Notes: generated by a model from the sequence alone, not told the origin. 64,000 nt of DNA from Tribonema minus (GCA_017506865.1 JAFCMP010000379.1:868001-932000), one strand, 5' to 3'. Shown: positions 1-10,700, counted from the first letter of the stretch. Numbers and translations: made by a program.

Positions 1-156
1 CATAGCAGAGGTGGCGTACGCTCTCAAAGTGGAGTCACACTTGAAGTACCGATCGTTCCGGAAGGTTCTGGCAAATCTCTCCGGAATTCACGAATACAGA
101 ATTCGGTGATAAAAATCAAAAAAGCGACTCTCGCCACCACAACCACGGCCGAGGAC

Positions 157-2610
157 ATGGGCAAGAAGCGCAAGAAAGGTGACACTACCTCAGACGATGG
201 CCTGCCTCTTCAGAAGCCCCTCACATGCCTTCAGGCCAAGCGCCAGGATTGCAAGGACGACAGAGCGGACGACAATCTTCGCAACCGACTCATCCGCGCC
301 TTCGGCGAGCAGCTGGTGGCCAAGAAGGACGGCACAGTATGCTCACAGGCTCAGAAGCAGCAGGAGATGCTCATCCGAGCGTTCGAGAGGGCCCGGGGGC
401 TGCCTCAGGACACGGGGGAGTACGTTCGAACCGCATCCGTGACGGCTCGTCTCGACAAGGTGCTCCTTCCCAGCAACGGAGAAGCGGTGGGGGCGAGGCT
501 CAGAGAGATCGTCGGCATCGTGTCCCGCTGCAGAGTCATCGCGACGCTGCTGGCCAACTACGTCCACGTCAAGCTCTGGGAAGCCGGGGAGCTCTTCCCT
601 AAAGCAGACCGCGACTTCTTCAAGGGGTGTCTCGACTTCGTCCGGGGCAGCTCCTCTAAGTGTGCCTCACAGGTGAGGGGCAGGTGGGATGAACTCAAGG
701 CTAAGTCCGGCCTCACAGAGGTAGAGGGCGACATGCGGGGACTCAATGCAGTCATGCTCTGGCAGGCTAAGAGCATGAAGGACGCCGCCGCGACGCTTAC
801 CGATACTCACTACGACAACAGGATCAAGGCCATCGTCAGCTGGGCGCTCCGCAAGCTCATCGTGGACGCGTACCCCTCGACGCCGCGCGGCGAACCGTTC
901 AAGCGCCTCCTGGCGACACTGACGTCGAAAGCCGTCGGCTCGTCGGCACCGCAGCTGAGAGCGGCGCTCGTCGCGGCCGGCTTCGACGCCGTCGTCGACG
1001 GCGCAGAGGCGCTGCGCGGCGCAGCGACGACGCTGGCCGCGACGGCCTCTCATCCTCAAAAGCGCAGACACCTCGCAGACCTTCAGGCCACTTACATTGA
1101 CGACGACAGGCGCACCTACGAGGCCATGTGGCAACAGCTTCACCTCGAGATGCCCGGAGACGACAACAAGGCTGCGCGCGGTCAGGCGTCGCGAGCGCGG
1201 TGGACCTACGGCGGCAAGGGGCCTCCCAAGATATGCTCTGCGCTGCCTCACTGCTCCTCAGGTGCTACATTCGTCCGCTTCGACAACGACGCCCTTCGTG
1301 AAGTGTTCCCCCACATGGAGAGCGACCTTCAGGGGCCCTGGGGCTACCGCGCCGTCATCAATCCTTTCGCTCACGAGGCCAAGATCACCCACTTCAGGCG
1401 CGGATCGCGCTACTCGCGCAGCGAGCGCGGCTTCTTCCACGCGATCGCATCGGCGAAAGACCCCGGCGCGAAGTGCCCTTGGCTCGTGGGGCCGTCTTTC
1501 ATGACGGACGGTCGCCAGATCAAGATCCAGCTCAAGACGAGCGCTCGGACGCGGCCCGTGCCGCCCGGGCTCGACAAGCTCCACGAGGCCGGCTACAGCC
1601 AAGTCAGCAGCAAAGACTATCAGCTCGAGGACGTCCTGAGGAGGGGCACCGGGGTCTTCCGACTGAGACACCTCAGGGGAGGCACGGAGGAGCTCTTTTC
1701 CAGACTCGATGTGGTCGGCGTCGACCCCGGGCAGGTCAGTGCATCGCCAGCGTTCATGTTGGCTACCGTCGCATCCTCGCTACTGTCGCATCGTGGATCT
1801 CATCGCTTGCTCTCTGCGCGTCGACGACAGGTTCACGTCGTCGACGCCATCAGCGCTGTCGGTTCTGACGTTCGTTCGGACAACATCGTCAGTCTGCTGA
1901 CGGAGTCCGACCACATCGTCTACACCGGCGTCGAGTACAGCGAGCGGTGTCTGCGTACCGCTGGACAGGATTGCGAGACCGTCCGGCGCAACTCCAACGC
2001 GGCATACGGCACGGCCACCGAAGCCCTGCGCTGCCGCAAGCGCACCATGCGCTCGACGGAGCTGATTGAGTACTGCTCGCAGTGGGCCGCTCACCAAGAA
2101 GACATATGGCAAGAGCTGCTTCACGCGCTGCGCCTCAAGCACACCTTCGACCGCTACTCCAAGGTGCAGAGCGCCGTCGAGCACATCGCGGAGTGCCTCT
2201 GCCCGCGGCGCTCAGCCTCCGGCCGGCAGCGCATCATCTTCTTCGGCGCGGCCAGCTTCAAGCCTCGCCGAGGACACGCTTCGTGTCCGTGCAAGAAGCT
2301 TGTGAGGGTGTTGGCGTGTCGCGCGGTAGTGGCCATGACCCCCGAGTCGGGGTCTACATGCTGCTGCCCCGGCTGCGGAGCGAGGACGACATCGGGACCG
2401 GACTACAGAACCAGGATGTGCACAGCTACCCCTGAGGACTGTCCCCTCGTCGCTGCCTCTCAGAACGTTTTCGACAGGGACTGTGGCGCTCGCGTGACGA
2501 TTGTCGTGCGGGGGGTGTTCGCTTGCTGCGACATCTATCACATAGTTCCCGGGTTCTCTCGGGGGCGGGCAGCCGCCGAAGAGGAAGCCGACGATTCTGA
2601 GGAGGACTAG
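157..2610 (+). CDS. Fanzor-like (eukaryotic TnpB) RNA-guided nuclease
   Basis: A single-exon frame of 817 residues from the ATG at 157. The frame is open upstream but begins there with GTG, so the first ATG is preferred. Residues 3-7 (KKRKK) look like a nuclear localisation signal. The C-terminal third has RuvC-like features in order: GVDPG with Asp523, the block FFGAASF, Glu730 exactly seven residues before a CPGC knuckle (Cys737 and Cys740), further cysteines of a zinc finger, and FDRD with Asp775. The same order occurs in the dead copy at 42.3 kb, which supports homology. Fanzor proteins are eukaryotic relatives of IS607-type TnpB that use a guide RNA encoded near the gene; the Glu before the zinc finger matches the relocated RuvC-II glutamate described for Fanzors. 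No transposase gene, inverted repeats or guide RNA was recognised. The usual Asn-Ile after the RuvC-III Asp is not kept, so activity is uncertain. Confidence 0.78.
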   Translation: MGKKRKKGDTTSDDGLPLQKPLTCLQAKRQDCKDDRADDNLRNRLIRAFGEQLVAKKDGTVCSQAQKQQEMLIRAFERARGLPQDTGEYVRTASVTARLDKVLLPSNGEAVGARLREIVGIVSRCRVIATLLANYVHVKLWEAGELFPKADRDFFKGCLDFVRGSSSKCASQVRGRWDELKAKSGLTEVEGDMRGLNAVMLWQAKSMKDAAATLTDTHYDNRIKAIVSWALRKLIVDAYPSTPRGEPFKRLLATLTSKAVGSSAPQLRAALVAAGFDAVVDGAEALRGAATTLAATASHPQKRRHLADLQATYIDDDRRTYEAMWQQLHLEMPGDDNKAARGQASRARWTYGGKGPPKICSALPHCSSGATFVRFDNDALREVFPHMESDLQGPWGYRAVINPFAHEAKITHFRRGSRYSRSERGFFHAIASAKDPGAKCPWLVGPSFMTDGRQIKIQLKTSARTRPVPPGLDKLHEAGYSQVSSKDYQLEDVLRRGTGVFRLRHLRGGTEELFSRLDVVGVDPGQVSASPAFMLATVASSLLSHRGSHRLLSARRRQVHVVDAISAVGSDVRSDNIVSLLTESDHIVYTGVEYSERCLRTAGQDCETVRRNSNAAYGTATEALRCRKRTMRSTELIEYCSQWAAHQEDIWQELLHALRLKHTFDRYSKVQSAVEHIAECLCPRRSASGRQRIIFFGAASFKPRRGHASCPCKKLVRVLACRAVVAMTPESGSTCCCPGCGARTTSGPDYRTRMCTATPEDCPLVAASQNVFDRDCGARVTIVVRGVFACCDIYHIVPGFSRGRAAAEEEADDSEED

Positions 2611-3039
2611 CGGTGGGGGCGACAGTTCACAATTCCAAGTAGCTTAAGTTTCTATAAATGGATGCGTCTGTAAGCAGCAGCATGGCACATGCACACGATA
2701 CAAGCGGTCATGCAAGTTGATGCATCTGTCAACGCCAGCAGCTGCATGGCAAGTTTGGATGTGTCATGCACACGATGCAAGCGGTCAGTATGCAAGCTGA
2801 GTTGTGCGCAAACTAGTGATGCTGCACTGCAATCAGCGCGCGTCTGTACACGCCATCAGCTGCACGGCGAGCTTTGCTGAACGTGTCATGCACCTGCACA
2901 CGATACAAGTCTTGATATATTCATCGGGCACTGCAGTCCTTCACTGCAATGCATGCTGCCTCAAAGGTGCGTGCGGCTGCGCACGTGACCCGTAAGCGAT
3001 CGCTACAATGTACATGGCGCGCGTCTGCCGCCCGCCGAA
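2611..3039. other. Intergenic region with degenerate direct repeats
   Basis: This stretch between convergent genes has no convincing gene. A motif resembling catgcacacgatacaagcgg occurs in degraded form near 2690, 2765 and 2895. A Fanzor guide RNA could be encoded here, directly downstream of the nuclease, but nothing in the sequence proves it. Confidence 0.4.
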
Positions 3040-3954
3040 TCAATGCATCCTGCGGCGCTTCCCGCGCATCGATTCCTTGACGGCCTCGCTCAGCTCCGGC
3101 TCCGGCTCCGGCTCCGCCTCCTGTGAGAGGCGGTCGTGTATGTCCTGCTTGAGCAGCGCGACGGAGTCCTCAAAGTCCGCGTGAAGCTCGAAGATGTCAC
3201 GGTGAGCGTCGATGAACTGCTTGAGGAACACGGCCAGACGCGCGCGCGCGGCCGCCGGCGGTCCTGCCAGGGCGGCCCTCGTCGTGCGGGCGTCGAACTG
3301 GAAGTCCACGAGGTCCGCGAACAGCCTGCGGCCGAACCCCTCGTCTGCAAACAAGTGGCGGTCAGCGCACGCCACTACGAACACGCGCCTGAGGTCGGCG
3401 GTGACTTCGCCGATGCGCCGCTCGTCCATGTTACTGTAGCCGTTTGTCCTGTAGCCCTGTTGCTGCAGCTTGTTGTGGACCCTGAGCATGAACGCATCGT
3501 ACTCCTGCTTGCGCTGCTTGTACACGGCCACCAGCTTGAGCTTGGCTCCTTCGGTAGCCGGCGGCTTCAAGCCGTTTCTGCCGTAATACCTGTTGGTGAC
3601 CTCTGTCAGCCTCAGCCGTTCCTTCATCTGGTAAGATGCCTTGTGGATGAGTTTGAAGTAGTCTTCCGCGGTGCGCGTGCCCTCCTCGAAGTGAGGCAGT
3701 TTGAGCCACCCGTCGGTCGACAGATTGCCGGTCAGCGCTTGCGTGGCGGGCGCGACGTTACCGTAGCCGAAGATTTCGTCCAGGCCCAGACTGGTGACCT
3801 GACTGAAGTTGTGCTGACCACACTGCCACTTGGGACATATGAGGTGCTTCAGATCCTCGGACGACACGCCGTGGTTGCCGTTCGGTTCAAAACGGTAGGC
3901 GCCCGCACCCCCGCCTTCGTCGTCGTCGCTGCCCGTCAGATCCAACACGTCCAT
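3040..3954 (-). CDS. Hypothetical nuclear protein, 304 residues
   Basis: The frame is open further upstream to 4194, but that extension only translates a 16-base tandem repeat, so the start is placed at the ATG at 3954, giving the N-terminus MDVLDLTGSDDDEGG. The protein has an acidic N-terminus, a predicted mostly helical middle rich in Lys, Arg and Gln, a Glu-Pro run near the C-terminus and a terminal KRRR cluster that could direct it to the nucleus. No intron is needed. I do not recognise the family. A Cys-x4-Cys pair with a nearby His (CPKWQCGQH) might be a partial metal site. The repeat block directly upstream would lie in its promoter or 5' leader. Confidence 0.6.
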   Translation of the reverse strand: MDVLDLTGSDDDEGGGAGAYRFEPNGNHGVSSEDLKHLICPKWQCGQHNFSQVTSLGLDEIFGYGNVAPATQALTGNLSTDGWLKLPHFEEGTRTAEDYFKLIHKASYQMKERLRLTEVTNRYYGRNGLKPPATEGAKLKLVAVYKQRKQEYDAFMLRVHNKLQQQGYRTNGYSNMDERRIGEVTADLRRVFVVACADRHLFADEGFGRRLFADLVDFQFDARTTRAALAGPPAAARARLAVFLKQFIDAHRDIFELHADFEDSVALLKQDIHDRLSQEAEPEPEPELSEAVKESMRGKRRRMH

Positions 3955-3997
3955 GGCCTGCGCAGCGGATCGGGCCGTCACATGAGCATGAAGTGGT

Positions 3998-4195
3998 GCG
4001 CTGAACGCGCCGCTCGATGAACGCGTTCGTTGAATGCGCCGCTCGTTGGATGCGCCGTTCGTTGAATGCGCCGCTCGTTGAATGCGCCGTTCGTTGAATG
4101 CGCCGCTCGTTGAATGCGCCGTTCGTTGAATGCGCCGCTCGTTGAATGCGCCGTTCGTCGAATGCGCCGCTCGTTGAATGCGCCGTTCGTTCATC
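3998..4195. repeat. 16-bp tandem repeat array
   Basis: About twelve head-to-tail copies of a 16-base unit, gttgaatgcgccgctc, in which units ending ctc and ttc alternate, giving a 32-base higher order. The period is not a multiple of three, so the reading frame repeats only every 48 bases (16 residues). That supports a non-coding minisatellite rather than protein repeats. The distal units near 4000 are diverged. Confidence 0.85.
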
Positions 4196-4299
4196 GTTGT
4201 GCGCAGCGCGCTCTGCGCTGCATGATAGTGCCATGCATCAGACGGTACGTCCTCTGAAGTGGTGCGCTGGTTGCACCGCTACAGCGACTGCTGTCATCA

Positions 4300-4840
4300 C
4301 ATGGTGCGAGTCTGCTGCTGATCTACATCGATACGACACGGTGAGCTCGCTGCAATAAAAGTGGCGGTTTTGCTCTTGCAAGCTCTCACCTGCGGTGGCA
4401 CTGATCCATCAGCGTCTCCAGGCTTTCTATCGATACGCCTCAATGGTGCGAGTTTGCTGCTGACATGCATCGATACGACATGGTGAGCTTGCTGTAATAA
4501 AAGTGGCGGTTTTGCTTTTGCAAGCTCTCACCTGCGGTGGCACTGATCCATCAGCGTCTCCAGGCTTTCTATCGATACGCCTCAGACTGATGCTGATGCC
4601 GACACGGTGAATACGGACACAATTCTGCTCTCTGCAAGAAAGTGGCGGTTTTGCTCTTACAGGTCCGTCTACCAACACGCCTCGGACTTATGCTCCAGCA
4701 TGCTGACTCATACACGGTGAATACGGACACAGTTCTGCTCTGCTCGCTGTAAGAAAAGTGGCGGTTTTGCTTGCAGGTTCTGACCTCTTGTGGCAAGCGG
4801 CTCCAGGCTGTCGATCGATCCTGATGCTGCTCCGATACGC
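4300..4840. repeat. Tandem repeat of about 141 bp, four copies
   Basis: Four imperfect copies carry the core aagtggcggttttgct at about 4358, 4500, 4640 and 4756. The first two copies are nearly identical over the whole unit; the last two are shorter and diverged. Each core is preceded by a segment containing gatacgacacggtgag or a relative. The block lies between the divergent genes at 3954 (minus) and 4997 (plus), so it could be a repeated promoter or transcribed small RNA units. No known RNA family was recognised. Confidence 0.75.
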
Positions 4841-4996
4841 TGACACCGCTGCTCCTCCACCGCGCTGACCCGCTTGTCCACCTACTGTATCCAGCTTTCG
4901 ACTCGACTGCAGACTTCAAGTCCGGCGGGGTACGTACTGTAACCCGCTACGCACGCATTCAATTCAAAATGAAAAATTTCATTGCAGAGTCACATC

Positions 4997-6534
4997 ATGG
5001 CGCAGGCCAAGCCAGCTCCGCAGGAGGTGCATGATGCCGCACCTGCTGTTCGCGAAGCTGTCGCCGCCACTGCCGCTGCAGACAAGCGCAAGCCTGTCGC
5101 TGTCGATGACGAGGGTGGAGATGGTGGCGTCGCGGGCGAGGACGGAGACGCTGGGAGCGAAGGCGAGCCGGACTCAGAGGCTGAGAGTTCAGAGGCAGAC
5201 GGGGATGATGCTGGACATGCAGAGGCAGGGGGGGTTGACTACTTCAGCGCCACGACGCACATTTTCGATCTCAACAAGGATGAGATCCTTGCCGCTGTGC
5301 CTGAGAATCTGCTGTTCACCGAATTCTTCAAGCCATTTGCCGTGCTGTTCCGCGCGGGTACTGTGAAGGGCAAGAGAGTCAGCCGCTTGGCGACCTCTCT
5401 TAAATTCGACAACTTCAGCTCCTTGCCGGGAACGCCTGAGGACGGCGGCGACAACTTTTTTGATGATCTCAAGCAAAGCGAACTGTGCAAGCACTGGGAC
5501 ATCAGCAAGGGCACGAATTTGAAAAAAGCTGCGTTCGTTCCGGCGCTCCAAGAGGACGGCACCAGGCAGTGGATCGATGGGGATGCTTTCCTCAAGCTGG
5601 CACCTGTATGGTGAGTGCATGCGTGATGCTTGTTATGGCATTGTTATCGAGTTGTTTCCCTGACGAGCTCTGCGCCGCTGCGCCGTTGCCAATCGCCCAC
5701 AGCCTTAGTGCTATCGGAAAGGACATGGTGCGCTTCTCCGTGTCGCCGGATGTCGCGATCGGCGAACCGACCCTGGATGACCTCATCTGCATCCGCCACA
5801 AGAACGCTTGGTGGATCGGGGCACCAGATGTCACACGAGTAGCCATGGTCACATTCAAGGTCGATGACGGCGAGCAATACAAGGTAACGAGTCCGCAACT
5901 CGGAACACGTTGCTCACCTTGTCGCTTGTCTGACCGCGTGTGTGCATTGTGTGCTTGCGTGTGACAGCTCACGCTCCGCCTCGGCGACCAGACGCACGTC
6001 GACCTCACCCTCAACCAGAAAGACTACTACAATGGAGGTGGTTGTGTCTCACACACCTCATGGTTCTTTGTGAACGATGTCATTGAAGTAGCACGGCCGA
6101 CTTTGAGCGGGCCCGGTGCGTCCGATGAGCCCGTCGATGCCAGTCCAGCGGGGGCGAAGCGGGCCGCGGCGGCGCCGTCGTCAAAGCCTGCTGCCGCCGC
6201 GAAGGAGAAGGCGCGCCGCATCAGCAAGCGCAAGGCGGCTGCAGACAGCGGAGGGCGCGCGAAGACGAAAGCGCCCCGCACTCGCGGCGGCGACGAGGAC
6301 GGTGGAGGACGTGACGGCATCAAAGCGCCTCGCACCGGCGGCGGCGGCGGCGGCGGCACGTCTGCAACGCTCGTTGAGATCAGGGAGCTGATGGGCGACC
6401 ACCGCGCCGGCATCCGCAATGACACGTTCGATGCGGTCCTCGATCTCCACAAGAAGCTCGACCGTGTACTGGAGGGCAACAAGCGTGTACTTGAGGGCCA
6501 CAAGCGTATACTGGCCATATTGACGGCAGAGTAG
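4997..6534 (+). CDS. Hypothetical nuclear-type protein, 453 residues, three exons
   Basis: Exons 4997-5610, 5703-5883 and 5968-6534 join in frame: the first junction splits a Cys codon and the second falls between codons, with GTGAGT and GTAACG donors and CAG acceptors. The start is the first ATG of the frame. The N-terminus (about 75 residues) is Ala-rich and then strongly acidic. The middle (about 80-300) is ordered and rich in aromatic residues, with patches such as HIFDLNKDEIL and KNAWWIGAPDV. The C-terminal 150 residues are basic, with several KRK/RRISKRK-type clusters and Gly-rich linkers, then a final helical segment with two copies of LEGxKR. This resembles a chromatin or nucleic-acid-binding protein, but no family was recognised and no function is assigned. 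Confidence 0.72.
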
Positions 6535-6995
6535 GCACTTGAGGTGTGGGGATGTGTGTGAGGAGGGGAGCGTGTGCGGGTCAGTCACGTGCCGGCGACT
6601 CTGGTTTATTCACGTGCGGCGCCGTAGTAGCGACGTTAGGCAAGCAGTGCTTCTGCCGACGAGGATTTGTCTGTAGTTCATTCAAGTTCTGAGCTGGCGA
6701 CAAAGGCAGAGGAGCACACTGCATTTTTAGCGCGTGGCACTGTAGCTTCTCGCTCTGCTTGCTAGCGATACAAGGTCATCGCGGTGGCCTCAAAACTGCA
6801 TTGCAATATCATTGATGGTGCGTTAGTGCATGACCACGACGCTGACTTGTACTCGTGCCTTGCCCGCATTGCAATTGACTCGCTTCGTGCACGTGTGTCG
6901 TGTGTCGTGCAGACAGTGTGCGTGTGTATCGTCGCGTGAGGCACAGCGCAAGACAAATGATAGTGCGGGTAAAATCGTTTCATTACTGTTTGCAT
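6535..6995. other. Intergenic region between convergent genes
   Basis: This separates the 3' ends of the plus-strand gene ending at 6534 and the minus-strand protease gene ending at 6996. I see no gene, repeat or RNA in it. Confidence 0.5.
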
Positions 6996-9900
6996 TCAAC
7001 GAACGCGCTGATACACTACGATAGACACGAGCGACGCTTTTGCATTGCTCTTCGTGCGCGTGGTGCTGCTCTTGTCTGGCTGTTCCACTGCCTCGGCGTA
7101 TACGTTCTTCGATTTCTTCACGGTCTTGTCGTCGTCAAAGACGTCCCACGTCCCGTCGTCTGCCTTGATCTCCGCAAAGTAATGCCCGGCGTCCGTAGTG
7201 TGAGCCGCTCCGACGTGCCTCACTACACCGCTGAGGCGGTAGGTGCACGCGCCTCCGGCGCATGGCACTCGGAGCACGACGTCTGCCTGCGCGCACAGAG
7301 AGAGCAGTGACAGTGAGCAATGTCGCGTGCGTGAGAAGGCGGCAACCGGGCGCACGGCGCAGACGTACCTCTACGGCGTGCTGCACCTTCTCCCCCGCGA
7401 TGACGGTCCGCTTGAGCAGGATGACCAAGACATCCGGAAGGGTGAGGATTCGGTATTGGATCGAACGCTCGTGGTGACCGCACGCAACGCACCGCGACTC
7501 GACCGTCAAGGGCGCAAGATACGTGTCAACGGCATCCTGAACACTGTGGATTGGTTCATGATGGCCCTTCACGATCTCCAAGTCTAGCCCCGATTGTGTC
7601 ACAGGGTCGTTTTTCGTCTCCGCGGCGCACGAAGCGCAGCAAAGACGCGTTGTCACAGTCACGCCGACAGTCGCATCGAAGACCGCCGTGCAGCCGCGCT
7701 GCTGGAGAACAGCCGCCTCCTGTGACTGTAGGGCGTAGCGCAGCGTCTCGCCGGCGTCATTGTGGGTGTACGTGGCCATGCCCATGTGCGCGAGCGCTCC
7801 GCTGATGCCCGTGTTGATGGAGTGCTCGCTCATACAGCGTAGCGCGGCGGTCCCGTCGTCTTCATCGTCCAAGTCGTCCTGCTTCCCCCGCTTGCGCTTC
7901 TTGGGTGTGTCGTCGATGTATTGTATGCACATCCCGTTCAGCACGGTCTTGATGAACGAGTGAACGGCGGTGGCCTTCGTAAGCTCCGCGGACGTCCTGA
8001 GGGGCGCACGCGCGACCATGTGAACGCATGCACCAAGAAAAGGGCGTGTGAACGTGCACGTGTGGGCGCGATGCAGCGCGTGAACACACGTGTGACCACG
8101 CACGAGGCAGAACGACAACACGGCGCTTGCACATATGCACTCATGCGCACACATGTGAATGCATGCACTCACCCACGCATCAGGCGGCGCAGCGAGGGCG
8201 TGTGGCACACCAGCTGCACCACGGCCAATAGATGGCACGCGCTGGCGCAGTTAGGCAGTCCGCGCCGTGGGACGGCATCGGTGTCGCCTTCGGCGACGGG
8301 TAGTTCGTCCTCTGGGTGCTCCGGTTGACGCTGCGCTTTGCCTAGCGGCTGCGCTTCCTGCAGCTCCGCAAACGCATGGCGCTCCGCTGCAAACGCCTGG
8401 CGCTCCGCTGCAAACGCCTGGCGCTCCGCTGCAAACGCCCGGTGCCCCGCTTCGAGCTGCTGCCAATCTGTCTGCTGCTCCGCCTGGGCGCCGCGAACGA
8501 GCGCCTGCGCATCAGCGAGCTGCTGAAGCTCCGTGTCGAGGCGCTGACGATCCGCTTGGAGTGCCTGGCGCTCCGCTTCGAGTTGCTGCTGGCCTGTCTC
8601 GAGCTGCTGCCGATCTGTCTGCTGCTCCGCGCGGACGAGCGCCTGTGCATCAGCGAGCTGCTGAAGCTCCGTGTCGACGCGCTGACGATCCGCTTCGAGT
8701 GCCTGGCGCTCCGCTGCGAGTGCCCGGCGCTCCGCTGCAAGTTGCTGCTGCGCTGCCTCGAGCTGCTGCTCCGCGCGGACGAGCGCCTGCGCATCACCGA
8801 GCTGCTGAAGCTCCGTGTCGACACGCTGACGATTCGCTTCGAGTGCCTGGCGCTCCGCTGCAAGTGCCCGGCGCTCCGCTGCGAGTTGCTGCTGGGCTGC
8901 CTCGAGCTGCTGCCGATCTGTCTGCTGCTCCGCGCGGACGAGCGCCTGTGCATCACCGAGCTGCTGAAGTTCCGTGTCGAGGCGCTGACGATCTACCTTA
9001 AATGCCCGGCGCTCCTCTGCAAGTGCCCGGCGCTCCGCTTCGAGTTGCTGCTGGGCTGCCTCGAGCTGCTGCCGATCTGTCTGCTGCTCCGCGCGGACGA
9101 GCGCCTGCGCATCAGCGAGCTGCTGAAGCTCCGTGTCGAGGCGCTGACGATCCGCTTCGAGTGCCTGGCGCTCTGTTGCGACTTGCTGCTGGGCTGCCTC
9201 GAGCTGCTGCCGATCTGTCTGCTGCTCCGCGCGGACGAGCGCCTGCGCATCACCGAGCTGCTGGAGTTCCGTGTCGAGGCGCTGACGATCTACCTTAAAT
9301 GCCTGGCGCTCCGCTGCGAGTGCCTGGCGCTCCGCTGCAAGTGCATTGCGCTCCGCTTCGAGTTGCTGCCGCTGCTCTGTGAGCGCCTGCCGCTCGGTCT
9401 GGCGCTCCGCATCGAGGCGCCGACGCTCCGCCTCAATCTCCCCCGCCTTGTTGTCAACCATTTGGCGATCCTGCAGAAGCTGCTGCTGCTGCGCCTTCGA
9501 GAGCGCGCCGTTCTCCTCCATCTGCACTTGACGATCTTGAAGCGCCTGCTGCTGCTCACGCTGAAGCTGCTGAAGCTGCTGCTGCTGATCGTGCTGCTGC
9601 CGTTGCAGCATCAGCAGCTTCTGCTGCTCCTGCTGCACGGCCTTCTGCTGCTCTTGCAACGCTTGGAGTTTCTGCATTTGCTCATCTCCGACACGCTGCA
9701 GCTGCTGTACCTGCTGCTGCAGCTGCTGCTCCAGCTGCTGCTGCGCAGGCTGCTGCTGCGCAGGCTGCTGCTGCGCGGGCTGCTGCTGAGCGGGCTGCTG
9801 CTGCGCGGGCTGCTGCTGCGCGGGCTGCTGCTGCGCGGGCTGCTGCTGCGCGTGCTGCGCGGGCTGCTGTTGCTGCGCAGGCTGCTGCTGCGCGTGCTGC

Positions 9901-10507
9901 TGCCGCGCGTGCTGCTGCCGCGCCTGTTCCTGCCGCGCCTGCTGCTGGAGCACCTGCTGTAGTCTCTGCCTCTCCTGTTCCCGCGCCTGTTCCCGCGCCT
10001 GATCCCGCGCCTGCTGCTGCCGCGCTGGCTGCTGCCCCCGCGCTTGCTTGGTCGCCTGCGCTCGCATTTGCCCCCGCACATCAACAGGGACTCGAATCTC
10101 GTACGTCGCGAGGATCTGCGAACGCGCGGGCAACATCGGCAGGAAAACATGTATATAGGCATCGCAGACTGTCGCAGCGCTACAATGCGACTGCATGCAT
10201 GTGCGGCATGAATGTTCATCGACCTCACCTTTTCGATCACTCGGTGTTCTCCGGCGTCCCATAGAAAGCGAAGCAGACTCTTGACGGAAGCCAGGCGATC
10301 GGGCTTCGCCACTCCATGCGGCAGCCTCTCTGTGTTGACACGAACTGTGAAGTGCTGAGGGCCAGTTTTCACCGCGTTGAACTCTAGCCATGGGTGATCA
10401 GTCAGGGCATCGCGGCATGCCGTGGCTGGGTTAAGACCATTGCCCCGGTTCTTCTTCGCGGCGGCCTTGAGCAGTGTGTCCAGCTGGTCCGCAGGATGCG
10501 CCGCCAT
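6996..10507 (-). CDS. Ubiquitin-specific protease with glutamine-rich coiled coil, 1046 residues
   Basis: Four exons on the minus strand (10507-10229, 10115-8173, 7996-7369, 7286-6996) join with consistent phases. The product should remove ubiquitin from proteins. Residues 1-93 are a unique N-terminal part. Residues about 95-700 are a long coiled coil: first Gln/Ala/Pro-rich (QQPAQQQPAQ), then about six repeats of 47-53 residues built on AERQALEADRQRLDTELQQL. The catalytic domain starts at the Cys box around 712-741, where Cys720 occupies the nucleophile position. A CxxC...CxxC zinc ribbon lies in exon 3. The His box has His985 in AGHYFAEI and Asp1001 in VFDDD. The Cys box is diverged: the usual Gly-Asn-Thr-Cys-Tyr is Ala-Ser-Ala-Cys-His here, so catalysis may be altered. 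The placement of the coiled coil before the catalytic domain suggests oligomerisation or targeting. Confidence 0.85.
9570..9960. repeat. CTG/CAG-rich low-complexity tract inside the protease gene
   Basis: Dense ctgctg runs, including about eight copies of a gctgctgctgcgcggg-like unit near 9740-9860. On the minus strand they encode the Gln-Gln-Pro-Ala segment of the protease. The tract stays in frame, which suggests selection on the protein or recent replication-slippage expansion. Confidence 0.7.
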
Positions 10508-10700
10508 TCCACAGTGTTGTGATACGATCTGATAGATTCGTGATTTTTGATTCGATTGTAACCCGATAACCGGAATTCTGTAAAAAAAAAGAAACCGACA
10601 TAGTTTAGCCACAAAATAAGAAGTATTTTGTGGCTGGAAGCACCGCGCGCCGCGAGGCGTGCACGTGCGTGAGTCGTGAGCGTGAGTATACAGTAGCGGC

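Noticed and set aside
1..156. Upstream extension of the Fanzor frame from GTG at 106
   Set aside because: GTG is not a normal eukaryotic start; the ATG at 157 begins with an NLS-like cluster.
667..1251. 194-codon minus-strand frame inside the Fanzor gene
   Set aside because: Composition is typical of an antisense shadow in G+C-rich coding DNA and no motif is present.
8376..9962. 528-codon plus-strand frame rich in Leu and Arg opposite the protease coil
   Set aside because: Antisense translation of a CAG-rich coiled coil; low complexity with no start context or introns, while the minus strand belongs to a complete protease.
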